A stretch of 64,000 bases of DNA from the NCBI RefSeq assembly GCF_024714475.1, contig NZ_JAMZMI010000004.1:310001-374000 (forward strand), written 5' to 3'. The DNA comes from Marinoscillum sp. MHG1-6. Lineage in GTDB: Bacteria > Bacteroidota > Bacteroidia > Cytophagales > Cyclobacteriaceae. A program made the position numbers and the translations under genes. The notes under the pieces are model-generated. The model saw only the letters and a program-made list of their open reading frames with translations, was not told where the DNA came from and ran no database searches. Positions 7,537 to 16,644 of the stretch are shown one piece after another (positions within the stretch are counted from its first letter, which is position 1; the number at the start of each line of letters is the position of its first letter).

Positions 7537-8898
7537 ATGTCAACTCAGAAACCTTCTATTCCTAAAGGAACACGCGATTTTGGCCCTGAAGAATCGTCAA
7601 GACGAAACTACATCATGGACATCATCAAGTCCAACTTTAAACTTTACGGTTTTAGCCAAATCGAAACCCCAGCTATAGAGAACCTTTCGACCCTTACCGG
7701 GAAATATGGTGATGAAGGAGACAAGTTGCTTTTTAAAATTATCAATTCTGGTGATTACCTAAAAAATGTAACCACTGATGACCTTGAAGGTGGAAGTCAG
7801 CAAATGCTAAGCAAAATATCTGAAAAAGGGCTTCGCTATGATTTGACTGTTCCCTTTGCACGATTTGTTGTGCAGCACCGAAATGATATCACATTTCCCT
7901 TTAAAAGATTCCAAATCCAGCCGGTCTGGAGAGCCGACCGACCGCAAAAAGGAAGGTATCGGGAGTTTTATCAGTGCGACGCCGATATTGTAGGTACTGA
8001 TTCGCTATGGAATGAGGTCAACCTGACCATGCTTATCCAGGATGTATTCAGAGACCTGAAATATGAGCAAATCACCATTAAAATCAATCACCGGGACATA
8101 TTATCTAAATTGGCCTCCTTCGTAGGATTACCGGGTCAGGAAATCCCATTTTGTGTAGCCATAGATAAACTTGACAAGATTGGCGATGAGAAGGTAACAG
8201 AAGAACTTATTGGCCTCGGTGCTGACTCTGCTAAAATTGCTGAATTATTTGAGATCTTTGGTAAAGAAGATTCCAGTGCTTCCAAACTAGAAGCAATTGC
8301 ATCGATTTTAGGTTCTTCAAGAGGAATTGATGAGCTAAAGGACTATTTTAAATTCTTAAAATTAGCAGGGGGTTCTGACGCCAATGTGGAACTGGACTTT
8401 AGTCTGGCTCGTGGTCTAACCTACTATACCGGAGTTATCTTTGAAGTAAAAGCAAACGACGTGAAAATTGGAAGCATTTGTGGTGGTGGGCGATATGATA
8501 ACCTTACAGGTGTTTTTGGAATGGAAAATGTTTCAGGTGTTGGAATCTCGTTCGGTTTGGACCGGATCTATGACGTCCTAACCGAGAAGAACCTCTTCCC
8601 TACTTCAGTAAACCAGCCAGTGGATGCTTTGATACTTCACTTCGATCAGGAAAGTTTTGAACATGGTCTGGGACTACTGGCAAAAATGCGATCCGCCGGA
8701 ATTACTTGCGAGATATATCCTGATGTAATAAAAATTAAAAAACAATTTAATTACGCTGATAAAATCGGAATTCCTTACACCATCGTAATTGGTTCCGAGG
8801 AGATCAAAACCGGAAAATACGCTTTTAAGAACATGAAAAGTGGTGAACAACAGACGCTCGATATCAATGAAATAATTCAGTTGATTCAAAACGACTAA
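7537..8898 (+). CDS. hisS: Histidine--tRNA ligase
   Basis: Class II histidyl-tRNA synthetase, 453 residues from the ATG at 7537; a GTG at 7522 would add five residues but falls inside the promoter. It charges tRNA-His. Landmarks in order are the N-terminal KGTRDFGPEE, motif 1 region, motif 2 (GRYREFYQCDADIVG), the family-specific ARGLTYYTGVIFEV and SICGGGRYDNL, motif 3 (GVGISFGLDRI), and a C-terminal anticodon-binding domain (QPVDALILHFDQES onward). A roughly 20-residue insertion after LLFKI (NSGDYLKNVTTDDLEGG) is of the kind found in Bacteroidota HisRS. It is transcribed from its own promoter opposite the 88-residue gene. Confidence 0.97.
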   Translation: MSTQKPSIPKGTRDFGPEESSRRNYIMDIIKSNFKLYGFSQIETPAIENLSTLTGKYGDEGDKLLFKIINSGDYLKNVTTDDLEGGSQQMLSKISEKGLRYDLTVPFARFVVQHRNDITFPFKRFQIQPVWRADRPQKGRYREFYQCDADIVGTDSLWNEVNLTMLIQDVFRDLKYEQITIKINHRDILSKLASFVGLPGQEIPFCVAIDKLDKIGDEKVTEELIGLGADSAKIAELFEIFGKEDSSASKLEAIASILGSSRGIDELKDYFKFLKLAGGSDANVELDFSLARGLTYYTGVIFEVKANDVKIGSICGGGRYDNLTGVFGMENVSGVGISFGLDRIYDVLTEKNLFPTSVNQPVDALILHFDQESFEHGLGLLAKMRSAGITCEIYPDVIKIKKQFNYADKIGIPYTIVIGSEEIKTGKYAFKNMKSGEQQTLDINEIIQLIQND

Positions 8899-8917
8899 AC
8901 TCGCTACTTTTTTCGTT

Positions 8918-10561
8918 GTGATAAAAAACATCACTATTTTGAAGAAAGGCCTATTCCTTTTAATGCTACTACCCATTTGCCTGAAAGCACAACATTTCAG
9001 CAAGCTGAATAGGTTTTCCATTGAATTTCCCCAGGGATGTGCACCTGCAACCGTACGAGTCACAGAATACACCCCTCCAAGTCAGCCTACTTCTTTTTTT
9101 TATGAGGAAGGCCAACCTGACATAGCTGACACTTCCTATACATTTACTGAACCCGGAACTTATCAGATCATCCAACTTTTGGGCGAAGATGTAACTCCAA
9201 AAACAGATACACTTACGTTTACGGTCATTGATCCACCGGCTCCTGAATTTGTTGTTTACTTCTGCTCATCTAATGAGGTGGAGGTGGAAATAACAGACAC
9301 CTTCTATGACAGCTACAGGGTCTATTTTGGTTCACTGGATTCAATTGATGTACAAGGTTCAGACCCAAACCCCGGATATTCGTTTCCGGACGCTAACGCC
9401 AACATCACGGTCAAAGGGTTTCTGAATAACTCATTTAATGGCAATTGTGGCACTACGGAAAAATCATTTACCATCCCCAATAGCCTCTTCACACCACAGA
9501 TAACAGGAACTTCTCTTTACAGAAGTTGTGATGATAGCTACACGCTCAATATTGGATTTTCGAACACATCCAATTTCTTTTACTCAATAGGGTTTGAAGC
9601 AAATCCCTCGAGTGGCATCTGGTTATATGAGGGTACTTTATCAGACATTACCAGTATTAGTGGTGTAGAATTAAATGGCGATACACAAAAGTGCCTTTAT
9701 GTAAAAGTCACAGACATTTGTAATGGAAATTCAGTTACAAGTGATCCCTACTGCTTTTTCATCGATTACCAAATGTTGCCCAGGTTACAGGGAGCCTATG
9801 CCACGTATTCCGGTGCAAATATTCTGCTCCATTTCGGACTTAATGATTCCTATCCGCTAGATATCGAGCGATCTGCTAACAATCAAAATTTCACCTACTT
9901 GAGTCAGGCAACCGGGGCAAATTTTATTGATAATGTTTCTGGCTCGCCTACTTACTCCTACCGGGTAAGCTTCACAGATGATTCATGTGACAGTACAAGT
10001 CAAACAATTCTTGCGCCGCCTAAAATCAGTTTCAGGGCTTTTGACCGTGAGACCAATCAGGTGACTTTAAATGCGACAGCTCCTGTCAATGTTTTGAATG
10101 ATGATCAACCCAGTAAATATGTTGTGCTTTACAGCCAGGACAGTTCCCAACTCCTTGAAAGTACTTATACAAATCCATTTACGTTAAATCCGGTCCTTGG
10201 CGAATACCAATACATTCGCTTGAAATACTCTTATGAAGACCATGTCGATATTTATTCCAATGCATTACTTGCTCATCAATATTACTCCGTCTATGTTCCG
10301 AAGGCCTTCACTCCCTATAATGGTGATGGCCTCAACGATCGCCTAGAGTTCTTTGGTCTACCCTCAGAAGAAGGCTCCTTTGATATTTATAACCGGTGGG
10401 GAGAAATGATTTATTCCTCAGACCAACTCACTCTTGGATGGGATGGATATACAAAACAGGGAAAGGTTCCGCAGGGAACTTACCGTTATAAAATTCGTTT
10501 TAAAACTCCCGGTGGGGATATGAAATCTCAAGTTGGTACTTTTGTTCTTTTAAGAGATTAA
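8918..10561 (+). CDS. Secreted protein with T9SS type B sorting domain
   Basis: A 547-residue secreted protein with a GTG start. It has a signal peptide (KGLFLLMLLPICLKAQ), a PKD-like beta-sandwich near residues 28-105 (SYTFTEPGTYQIIQLL), several further beta-rich stretches, and at the end a gliding-motility-associated C-terminal domain: VPKAFTPYNGDGLNDRLEFF, FDIYNRWGEMIYSS, GWDGYTKQGKVPQGTYRYKI, GTFVLLRD. That domain directs cargo through the type IX secretion system to the cell surface. Surface adhesin or matrix protein is the likely role, but the cargo part has no enzyme motif I recognise. A TACTTTTT box at 8905-8912 with TTG 21 bases upstream could be its promoter. Confidence 0.85.
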   Translation: MIKNITILKKGLFLLMLLPICLKAQHFSKLNRFSIEFPQGCAPATVRVTEYTPPSQPTSFFYEEGQPDIADTSYTFTEPGTYQIIQLLGEDVTPKTDTLTFTVIDPPAPEFVVYFCSSNEVEVEITDTFYDSYRVYFGSLDSIDVQGSDPNPGYSFPDANANITVKGFLNNSFNGNCGTTEKSFTIPNSLFTPQITGTSLYRSCDDSYTLNIGFSNTSNFFYSIGFEANPSSGIWLYEGTLSDITSISGVELNGDTQKCLYVKVTDICNGNSVTSDPYCFFIDYQMLPRLQGAYATYSGANILLHFGLNDSYPLDIERSANNQNFTYLSQATGANFIDNVSGSPTYSYRVSFTDDSCDSTSQTILAPPKISFRAFDRETNQVTLNATAPVNVLNDDQPSKYVVLYSQDSSQLLESTYTNPFTLNPVLGEYQYIRLKYSYEDHVDIYSNALLAHQYYSVYVPKAFTPYNGDGLNDRLEFFGLPSEEGSFDIYNRWGEMIYSSDQLTLGWDGYTKQGKVPQGTYRYKIRFKTPGGDMKSQVGTFVLLRD

Positions 10562-10572
10562 ATCATTGCGAT

Positions 10573-10905
10573 ATGTTTGATATGATGAAAATGATGGGCA
10601 AGTTGAAGGAAGTCCAGGAAAAAATGAGGATTGCTCAGGAGGGCTTGAAAGATATTACGGCAGAAGGCGAATCCGGAGCGGGCATGGTTAAGGCTACCGT
10701 AAACGGACAAAAAGAACTTATCGATTTGCAGATAGACCCATCCATTATCAATCAGGACGATAGTGATATGATGAAAGACCTGATCATCGCAGCAACCAAT
10801 AAAGCAATTCAGACGGCAGAAATCAAAGCCAAAGAACATCTTAGGTCAGCTACCGATGGCATGATGCCGAACATTCCAGGGTTCGACCTCAACAATATGA
10901 TGTAA
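10573..10905 (+). CDS. YbaB/EbfC-family nucleoid-associated protein
   Basis: A 110-residue protein of the YbaB/EbfC family, small dimeric DNA-binding proteins of the nucleoid. It shows the family pattern: Met-rich start (MFDMMKMMGKLKEVQEKM), a long helix, the strand GAGMVKATVNGQKELIDLQI, DPSII, and a second helix DLIIAATNKAIQTAEIKAKE. The C-terminal tail MPNIPGFDLNNMM is common in bacterial members. The gene lies 11 bases after the T9SS cargo gene. The GT2 gene starts directly at its stop codon, so it is in one transcription unit with the glycosyltransferase. It is not next to dnaX or recR here. Confidence 0.92.
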   Translation: MFDMMKMMGKLKEVQEKMRIAQEGLKDITAEGESGAGMVKATVNGQKELIDLQIDPSIINQDDSDMMKDLIIAATNKAIQTAEIKAKEHLRSATDGMMPNIPGFDLNNMM

Positions 10906-11904
10906 ATGTCAAAAGTTGCGGTTGTAATACTCAATTATAATGGAACAGACTATTTAAAGGAATTCCTCCCCTCAGTCATCCAGCATACTCCCGAGGCAGA
11001 AATCATTGTTGCAGATAATTGCTCAACAGACCATTCTCTCGATGTACTGAAAAACCAATTCCCAGGAGTACGTATCATTATACTCCCTGAAAATTATGGG
11101 TATGCAGGAGGATATAATGAATGTCTGAAACAGGTTGAGGCAGAATATTACCTTCTTCTTAACTCAGATGTTGAGGTAACACCGAATTGGCTGGAACCAC
11201 TCGTCGAATACCTGGATGACCATCCTGACTATGCTGCTGTCCAACCCAAGTTACTCGACTACAACAACAAGGAATATTTTGAATACGCCGGGGCTGCTGG
11301 TGGCTTTATAGACCAGTGGGGTTACCCCTATTGTCGGGGTAGAGTTTTTGATGTTATTGAACATGACAGTGGTCAGTACGATTCCTTTCTGGATATTCAT
11401 TGGTGTTCGGGCGCATGCTTTTTGATTCGCTCAAAGGTATTTCACGAATTAGGCGGTTTTGATACCGACTTCTTTGCCCACATGGAAGAAATTGATCTCT
11501 GCTGGCGAATGATGAATCGTGGATTTCTTTCAGGGTATCTTCCACAATCCAAAGTATTCCATGTTGGTGGTGGGACACTCAATAAGACAAGCCCTAATAA
11601 GACCTATCTTAATTTCAGAAATAATATGGCCATGCTTATTAAGAACTTACCCTGGCCAACACTGCTGTGGATTTATCCGTTGAGAGTCATTTTAGATTTT
11701 TTGGCTGCCCTTAAAATGTGGTCTGATCAGGGATCAAAGCACTTTATGGCAGTGATTCGATCTCATGCCTACGTGATAAAAAACAGTCGAAGAATTTTAA
11801 GAAAAAGGTCAGTTACGAAAAGAATCCCATCTCAAATCCGGCTTCTGGAAGAATTTTATATAAGAAAAAGAAAAACTTTTTCAAGCTTCAGTAGTACCAA
11901 ATAG
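10906..11904 (+). CDS. GT2-family glycosyltransferase
   Basis: A 332-residue GT-A fold glycosyltransferase of family 2, close to rhamnosyltransferase-like proteins. The N-terminus has the nucleotide-sugar binding strand VAVVILNYNGTDYLKEFLPS, then IIVADNCSTDHS, ENYGYAGGYNECLK and the metal-binding LLLNSDVEVTP. The acceptor part has FDTDFFAHMEEIDLCWRM, with the catalytic-base region typical of WbbL-like enzymes. It is cytosolic or peripheral at the inner membrane and probably adds a sugar to a cell-surface glycan lipid. It follows ybaB with no gap. Its last 17 bases overlap the convergent PspC-like gene. Confidence 0.92.
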   Translation: MSKVAVVILNYNGTDYLKEFLPSVIQHTPEAEIIVADNCSTDHSLDVLKNQFPGVRIIILPENYGYAGGYNECLKQVEAEYYLLLNSDVEVTPNWLEPLVEYLDDHPDYAAVQPKLLDYNNKEYFEYAGAAGGFIDQWGYPYCRGRVFDVIEHDSGQYDSFLDIHWCSGACFLIRSKVFHELGGFDTDFFAHMEEIDLCWRMMNRGFLSGYLPQSKVFHVGGGTLNKTSPNKTYLNFRNNMAMLIKNLPWPTLLWIYPLRVILDFLAALKMWSDQGSKHFMAVIRSHAYVIKNSRRILRKRSVTKRIPSQIRLLEEFYIRKRKTFSSFSSTK

Positions 11905-12097
11905 CATTGTTTCTTCTTCTCAGCAGTTTCCTGAAATTCATGATAAATGCCAGCCCCAGATAGATGATAACGGGGGACCCAAAGGTCAAAAAAGAGCCGT
12001 AAATGAACAATAAACGGATATTTGAGGTAGGTATTCTAAACTTTTCACCTAACCGAGTACAGACCCCAAAAGCATATTTTTCTAAAAAATCCTGCAT
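11888..12097 (-). CDS. PspC-domain small membrane protein
   Basis: A 69-residue protein with a single PspC domain: LEKYAFGVCTRLGEKFRIPTS and NIRLLFIYGSFLTFGSP resemble the family core (GVCGGLAEYFGIDPTLVRLLFV), followed by a hydrophobic segment and a basic end (NFRKLLRRRN). In enterobacteria PspC takes part in the envelope stress response; short PspC-only proteins in Bacteroidota have no defined role. It is probably an inner-membrane protein with one or two helices. It is convergent with the GT2 gene, and the two coding regions overlap by 17 bases. Confidence 0.8.
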   Translation of the reverse strand: MQDFLEKYAFGVCTRLGEKFRIPTSNIRLLFIYGSFLTFGSPVIIYLGLAFIMNFRKLLRRRNNAIWYY

Positions 12098-12269
12098 CTT
12101 TTATGAATTTATACAGAATCTATTGATTTTCGATGGAACAAATATAATAAAACCACATCCAGTTTGTTTTGGATGCATTTAGTATAAAGTTTATTTTTCC
12201 GTATTATTGCGATTAAATAATAGGAATTACACCATTATTATTAACAAAGAAAATTTAAAAATGATCCAC

Positions 12270-14051
12270 ATGAGAAAACTTAACCTGGCGACGGCTATAC
12301 TTGCGGGAGCAGTTGTATTTTCCGGCTGTACTTTGAGCAAGATGATCAAGCTAGCAAAAGATCAGGACTTACAGGTAAGTCCTAATCCGCTTGAGCTTCA
12401 CGGAGGCGAGATTCCGTACGAGATGTCTGTGGTTTTACCTCCTAAAATGTTGCCTACTGGCAAAACCTATACCGTCAACACCTATTACGTCTATGGTGAT
12501 CAAGAAGTAGCAGGCGGGTCTATCGAGTTCAAAGCCGAAGACTTCCCTAACAGCAGTTCATCTACTTCTAGAAAAAGTGCAAGTTTCTCAATACCTTATC
12601 AATCGGGAATGAACCCGGGCGAACTTTTTGTAGAAGGTATTGCTTCCGATCCGGAGAGCGGAAAATCTAAAACTTCTCCAAGAATGCAAGTAGCAACTGG
12701 TCTTGTTATGACTGCGACCTTTGCTAAACCTGTTATTTACTCGTCTTATGCAGATCATGGCTATAATGAGCAGGAAGAGCTAATTCCTACTAAAGTTGAT
12801 TTCTACTTCGAACAAGGTATTTCAAGATTGAATCCTTACTTCAAGGTAGATGGTGAAAACAACAAAACTAAGAGTAGCAACCTTTCAGCTTTTATCGCAG
12901 AAAAGAACGTAACCAGAACTGTTACTATTACTGGTACTCACTCACCTGAAGGTCCTGAAACTATCAACAGCAACCTTGCTGAAGATAGAGCTCAGACTAT
13001 CGAAGATTTCTACAGAAAGCAGATGAGAAAGTATGACTACAAAGGAATGTCTGATTCTATCAAGTTCATCCTGAAGCCTGTAGTTCAAAACTGGAACTCA
13101 TTCAAAGCAGCTCTAGCTGATTTCGAAGGTCTTGATGAAGAGCAAAAGGGTAAAGTAACCAACATCATAAATGGTACTGGTTCTTTCGAAGACAAAGCGA
13201 AAGCAATTGGTGAACTTTCTTATTACAGCACTATTCTTGATGAAATCTACCCAGGCTTAAGAACAGCTCAGACTGAAATCTTAACTGTAAAAGAGAAAAA
13301 ATCAAATGCTGAAATCGCTGTATTAGCGAAACAAATTGTTGAAGGAAAAGCTGAGGCAGACGTGCTTAGCGATGAAGAGCTACTATTCTCTGCTACTTTG
13401 ACTCCTTCTCTTGATGAGAAAGAAGCGATCTACAAAGCTGCTACTAAGAAATCTGGTTCTTGGGCTGCTCACAACAATCTTGCTGCAGTTTACCTTGAGA
13501 AAGCTAAAGCTGGTGACAAGGCAATGATCGAATCTGCTCTTACTCAACTTGAGATTGCTAAAAACAAAAATGGTAACGCTGCTGAAGTTCACGCGAACAT
13601 GGCTGCTGCTTACATGCTTCAAGGTGCCTATGATCAGTCTCTAGAGTCTGCTATCGCTGCTGAAGGTGCCTCTCCTTCCAACACCACAAAAGGTAATGTT
13701 AAAGGAATGAAAGGTTCAGTTCAGTTAATGCAAGGTGACTATGAAGAAGCAAAAGCTTCTTTCGCTTCGGCTACACCAAGTGATGTTGTAAGCTTTGACT
13801 ACGGTTTAGCTTCTCTTCTTAACGGTGATGCTGAAGAAGCAAAAGGTCAGCTTAGCAAAGTTACTGGTGACGAATTGATGGCTGAGGCTGCTTATCTAAG
13901 AGCTATAACTGCTGCTAGATTGAACAACACTAATGATGTGGTTAGCAACCTTAAAGCTGCTGTTGAAGCTGATCCTTCTTTGAAAGACAAAGCTTTAAAC
14001 GATTTGGAATTCAACAAATATGCTAACGCTGTGGCGGAAGCATTGAAATAA
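12270..14051 (+). CDS. Lipoprotein with OmpA-like region and TPR-type repeats
   Basis: A 593-residue lipoprotein; the open frame runs upstream to a TTG at 12207, but the ATG at 12270 gives a standard lipoprotein signal (MRKLNLATAILAGAVVFSGC, lipidated Cys20). An ATG at 12261 is also possible. Residues ~60-180 are beta-rich. Around 195-255 is an OmpA-like peptidoglycan-binding pattern (VDFYFEQGISRLNP, ITGTHSPEGPETINSNLAEDRAQTIEDF). The second half is Ala-rich helical repeats of TPR type (AHNNLAAVYLEKAKAGD, AEVHANMAAAYMLQGAYDQS). From about 12700 on, codon choice is strongly biased (GCT, TCT, CTT, GGT), as in highly expressed genes. Likely an abundant outer-membrane lipoprotein anchored to the wall; the exact role is unknown. 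Confidence 0.85.
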   Translation: MRKLNLATAILAGAVVFSGCTLSKMIKLAKDQDLQVSPNPLELHGGEIPYEMSVVLPPKMLPTGKTYTVNTYYVYGDQEVAGGSIEFKAEDFPNSSSSTSRKSASFSIPYQSGMNPGELFVEGIASDPESGKSKTSPRMQVATGLVMTATFAKPVIYSSYADHGYNEQEELIPTKVDFYFEQGISRLNPYFKVDGENNKTKSSNLSAFIAEKNVTRTVTITGTHSPEGPETINSNLAEDRAQTIEDFYRKQMRKYDYKGMSDSIKFILKPVVQNWNSFKAALADFEGLDEEQKGKVTNIINGTGSFEDKAKAIGELSYYSTILDEIYPGLRTAQTEILTVKEKKSNAEIAVLAKQIVEGKAEADVLSDEELLFSATLTPSLDEKEAIYKAATKKSGSWAAHNNLAAVYLEKAKAGDKAMIESALTQLEIAKNKNGNAAEVHANMAAAYMLQGAYDQSLESAIAAEGASPSNTTKGNVKGMKGSVQLMQGDYEEAKASFASATPSDVVSFDYGLASLLNGDAEEAKGQLSKVTGDELMAEAAYLRAITAARLNNTNDVVSNLKAAVEADPSLKDKALNDLEFNKYANAVAEALK

Positions 14052-14068
14052 TTGAAATAACATTAATG

Positions 14069-14099
14069 AAAAGCCTTCCAATTATGGGAGGCTTTTTTC
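14069..14099 (+). terminator. Terminator after the OmpA/TPR lipoprotein gene
   Basis: AAGCCTTCC pairs with GGGAGGCTT (one G-T wobble) around an AATTAT loop, followed by a T run. It ends the transcript of the lipoprotein gene 18 bases after its stop. Confidence 0.85.
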
Positions 14100-14119
14100 A
14101 TTTATAGCCCTTTATGAAT

Positions 14120-14127
14120 TAATTTAG
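14120..14127 (+). promoter_or_regulatory. Candidate pdhB promoter (-7 TAATTTAG)
   Basis: TAATTTAGCGC lies 24 bases before the pdhB ATG, right after the upstream terminator. The same TAATTTAGCG string occurs upstream of mdh (minus strand, 30505-30512) and of the GT4 gene at 53265, supporting a TTAG variant of the -7 element. No clear -33 box. Confidence 0.45.
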
Positions 14128-14151
14128 CGCAGCTAAAAATCAAAATAAGAA

Positions 14152-15129
14152 ATGCGAGAAATACAATTTAGAGAAGCACTCAGAGAAGCGATGAATGAAG
14201 AAATGCGCAGAGATGAAAAAGTGTTTCTTATGGGAGAAGAAGTAGCAGAATATAATGGTGCTTACAAAGTGAGCCAGGGCATGCTTGAAGAATTCGGTGC
14301 TAAACGAGTTATTGATACTCCAATTGCTGAGTTAGGGTTTGCCGGACTTGGTGTTGGTGCGGCAATGAACGGTCTAAGACCAATCATTGAGTTCATGACT
14401 TTCAACTTTTCTTTGGTTGCTATTGATCAGGTAATCAACAGTGCCGCTAAGATGATGTCCATGTCAGGTGGACAAATTCAGGTTCCTATTGTATTCAGAG
14501 GTCCTACAGGTAACGCAGGACAGCTTAGCTCGCAGCACTCTCAAAACTTTGAAAATTGGTTCGCAAACACTCCCGGACTTAAGGTAGTTGTCCCTTCCAA
14601 TCCATATGATGCGAAAGGATTGCTTAAATCTTCCATCAGGGATAATGATCCTGTGATCTTCATGGAATCTGAATTGATGTATGGAGATAAAGGTGCTGTT
14701 CCTGAAGAAGAATACCTGATCCCGATCGGGCAAGCCGAGGTTGTTAAGGAAGGAAATGATGCCACACTGGTTTCTTTTGGTAAAATGATGAAGGTTGCCA
14801 ACGAAGCTGCAGAGGAAATGGCTAAAGAAGGTGTAAACGTTGAAGTGATAGACCTAAAAACAGTAAGACCTATTGATTACGCTACCATTGTTAATTCTGT
14901 TAAGAAAACAAACAGGCTGGTAATCGTGGAAGAGGCATGGCCATTAGCCTCTATCTCAAGTGAACTTAGCCATCATATCCAACGCAATGCGTTCGATTAT
15001 CTTGATGCCCCTGTTCACAGGATCACAAGTAAGGACCTTCCTTTACCATACGCTCCTACACTTATTGAAGAAATCCTTCCAAGCGTTAAAAGAACTATTG
15101 AAGCAATCAACGCCGTTTGCTATAGGTAA
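14152..15129 (+). CDS. pdhB: Pyruvate dehydrogenase E1 component, beta subunit
   Basis: A 325-residue transketolase-like E1 beta subunit of a 2-oxoacid dehydrogenase complex. It begins MREIQFREALREAMNEEMRRD and carries family landmarks VFLMGEEVAEYNGAYKVSQG, IDTPIAELGFAGLGVGAAM, PIEFMTFNF-type sequence and the region FRGPTGNAGQLSSQHSQ. With the alpha subunit it decarboxylates pyruvate using thiamine diphosphate and passes the acetyl group to the E2 lipoyl domain. The sequence fits pyruvate rather than branched-chain substrates, but that is a family judgement. The alpha subunit is not adjacent, so the complex is encoded at separate loci. The gene is monocistronic between two terminators. Confidence 0.93.
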   Translation: MREIQFREALREAMNEEMRRDEKVFLMGEEVAEYNGAYKVSQGMLEEFGAKRVIDTPIAELGFAGLGVGAAMNGLRPIIEFMTFNFSLVAIDQVINSAAKMMSMSGGQIQVPIVFRGPTGNAGQLSSQHSQNFENWFANTPGLKVVVPSNPYDAKGLLKSSIRDNDPVIFMESELMYGDKGAVPEEEYLIPIGQAEVVKEGNDATLVSFGKMMKVANEAAEEMAKEGVNVEVIDLKTVRPIDYATIVNSVKKTNRLVIVEEAWPLASISSELSHHIQRNAFDYLDAPVHRITSKDLPLPYAPTLIEEILPSVKRTIEAINAVCYR

Positions 15130-15151
15130 TTAAGGCTCGGAATACAACATA

Positions 15152-15187
15152 AAAAAAGCCTCGATTCTTTAGAATCGAGGCTTTTTT
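15152..15187. terminator. Bidirectional terminator between pdhB and ffh
   Basis: A perfect inverted repeat: six A, GCCTCGATTCT, a TT loop, AGAATCGAGGC, six T. It is symmetrical and serves both the plus-strand pdhB and the minus-strand ffh. Confidence 0.93.
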
Positions 15188-15210
15188 CTTGCCCCGGAAA
15201 GCAAAAGTTA

Positions 15211-16530
15211 TTATTTCAACAATCCGGAAAGCGCCTTCGCTCCTCCCATTTTGTTCATCGTTTTCATCATTTTACGCATCTGCTGGAATTGCTTTAACAG
15301 CTGATTCACCTGATTGACAGAAGTACCACTACCCTTTGCGATCCTTTGTCTTCTGGAACCATTAATGAGATCCGGGTTTTCCCTTTCAGTCGGTGTCATA
15401 GATTTAATAATAGCCTCTATTGGTTTCAATGAGTCATCATCTATATCTACATCCTTAATGGCCTTACCTACTCCGGGAATCATACCTAAAAGATCCTTCA
15501 TGTTTCCCATCTTCTTGATCTGCTCCATCTGAGATAAGAAGTCATCAAAACCAAACTGATTTTTCTTAATCTTCTTATTGATCCTTCTAGCCTCTTCCTC
15601 ATCAAAAGTTTGTTGCGCCTTTTCTACCAGGGAAACAACGTCACCCATGCCAAGGATTCGATTAGCCATCCTATCCGGATGAAAAAGATCAATGGCATCC
15701 ATCTTTTCACCGGTACTGATGAATTTGATCGGTTTTTGTACTTCATTCCTAATCGAAAGCGCCGCTCCACCACGAGTATCACCATCTAGCTTGGTAAGGA
15801 CCACCCCGTCGAAGTTCAGACGTTCGTTGAAGGTCTTCGCAGTATTTACCGCATCCTGACCAGTCATTGAGTCAACTACGAACAAGGTCTCTGAAGGCTT
15901 AACCTCCCTCTTTATCGCCTCTATCTCATTCATCATCGCCTCGTCAACGGCAAGACGACCGGCGGTATCTATGATAAGTGACTTCTTTCCATTTTCTTTC
16001 GCATACTTAACTGCATTTTTGGCAATTTTGATAGGATCCTTCTCATCCACTTCCGTATAAACCTCCACTCCTATCTGCTCACCCAATACCTTAAGCTGAT
16101 CAATCGCAGCAGGTCGGTAAACATCACATGCAGCCAAAAGAACAGTTTTCCCCTGTTTCTTAAGAAGACTGGCAAGTTTCCCGGAGAAAGTTGTCTTACC
16201 AGAACCTTGTAGACCAGATATTAGAATCGTATTCGGAGAACCTTCCAGATTAATCGGAACGTTCCTTTCTCCCATTAAAACAGTTAACTCCTCTGCTACA
16301 ATTTTTGTAAGCAATTGACCAGGAGAAACAGCAATTAAAACATCTCTACCGAGTGCTTCAGCTTTAATCTTATCTGTTACATCCTTGGCTACTTTATAGT
16401 TAACATCGGCATCGATCAACGCCCTACGAATCTCCTTAACAGTAGTTGCTACGTTGATTTCAGATATTCGTCCTTGTCCCTTGAGTGTCTTAAAAGCCTG
16501 ATCAAGCTTTACACTTAAACTGTCAAACAT
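15211..16530 (-). CDS. ffh: Signal recognition particle protein (Ffh)
   Basis: SRP54 homologue, 439 residues. The open frame extends to 16581, but the ATG at 16530 (MFDSLSVKLDQAFKTLKGQG) matches the normal Ffh start. It binds signal sequences of nascent membrane proteins with 4.5S RNA and delivers ribosomes to FtsY. Order of parts: N domain helices (1-90), GTPase G domain with P-loop GLQGSGKTTFSGKLA, DTAGRLAVDE and TKLDGDTRGGAA, then a methionine-rich M domain ending QFQQMRKMMKTMNKMGG. The gene is alone between the terminator and the divergent gene at 16645. Confidence 0.96.
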   Translation of the reverse strand: MFDSLSVKLDQAFKTLKGQGRISEINVATTVKEIRRALIDADVNYKVAKDVTDKIKAEALGRDVLIAVSPGQLLTKIVAEELTVLMGERNVPINLEGSPNTILISGLQGSGKTTFSGKLASLLKKQGKTVLLAACDVYRPAAIDQLKVLGEQIGVEVYTEVDEKDPIKIAKNAVKYAKENGKKSLIIDTAGRLAVDEAMMNEIEAIKREVKPSETLFVVDSMTGQDAVNTAKTFNERLNFDGVVLTKLDGDTRGGAALSIRNEVQKPIKFISTGEKMDAIDLFHPDRMANRILGMGDVVSLVEKAQQTFDEEEARRINKKIKKNQFGFDDFLSQMEQIKKMGNMKDLLGMIPGVGKAIKDVDIDDDSLKPIEAIIKSMTPTERENPDLINGSRRQRIAKGSGTSVNQVNQLLKQFQQMRKMMKTMNKMGGAKALSGLLK

Positions 16531-16644
16531 ATTCTTTCCTCTTTTCCAGTTGCAAAAATAAATAATTGATCGGTTTCGCAACCTGCAAATGAATATTTCA
16601 GTATTATGATATACGAAGTACCTTGTATTACATAATAATAAAAT

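Noticed and set aside
11888-11904. Convergent 17-base overlaps at 11888-11904 and 54433-54449 (same length)
   Set aside because: Equal length looks like coincidence; the sequences are unrelated and no shared structure is seen.
12207-12269. Longer N-terminus of the OmpA/TPR lipoprotein
   Set aside because: It would start with TTG inside a probable -7 region and place 21 residues before a perfect lipoprotein signal.
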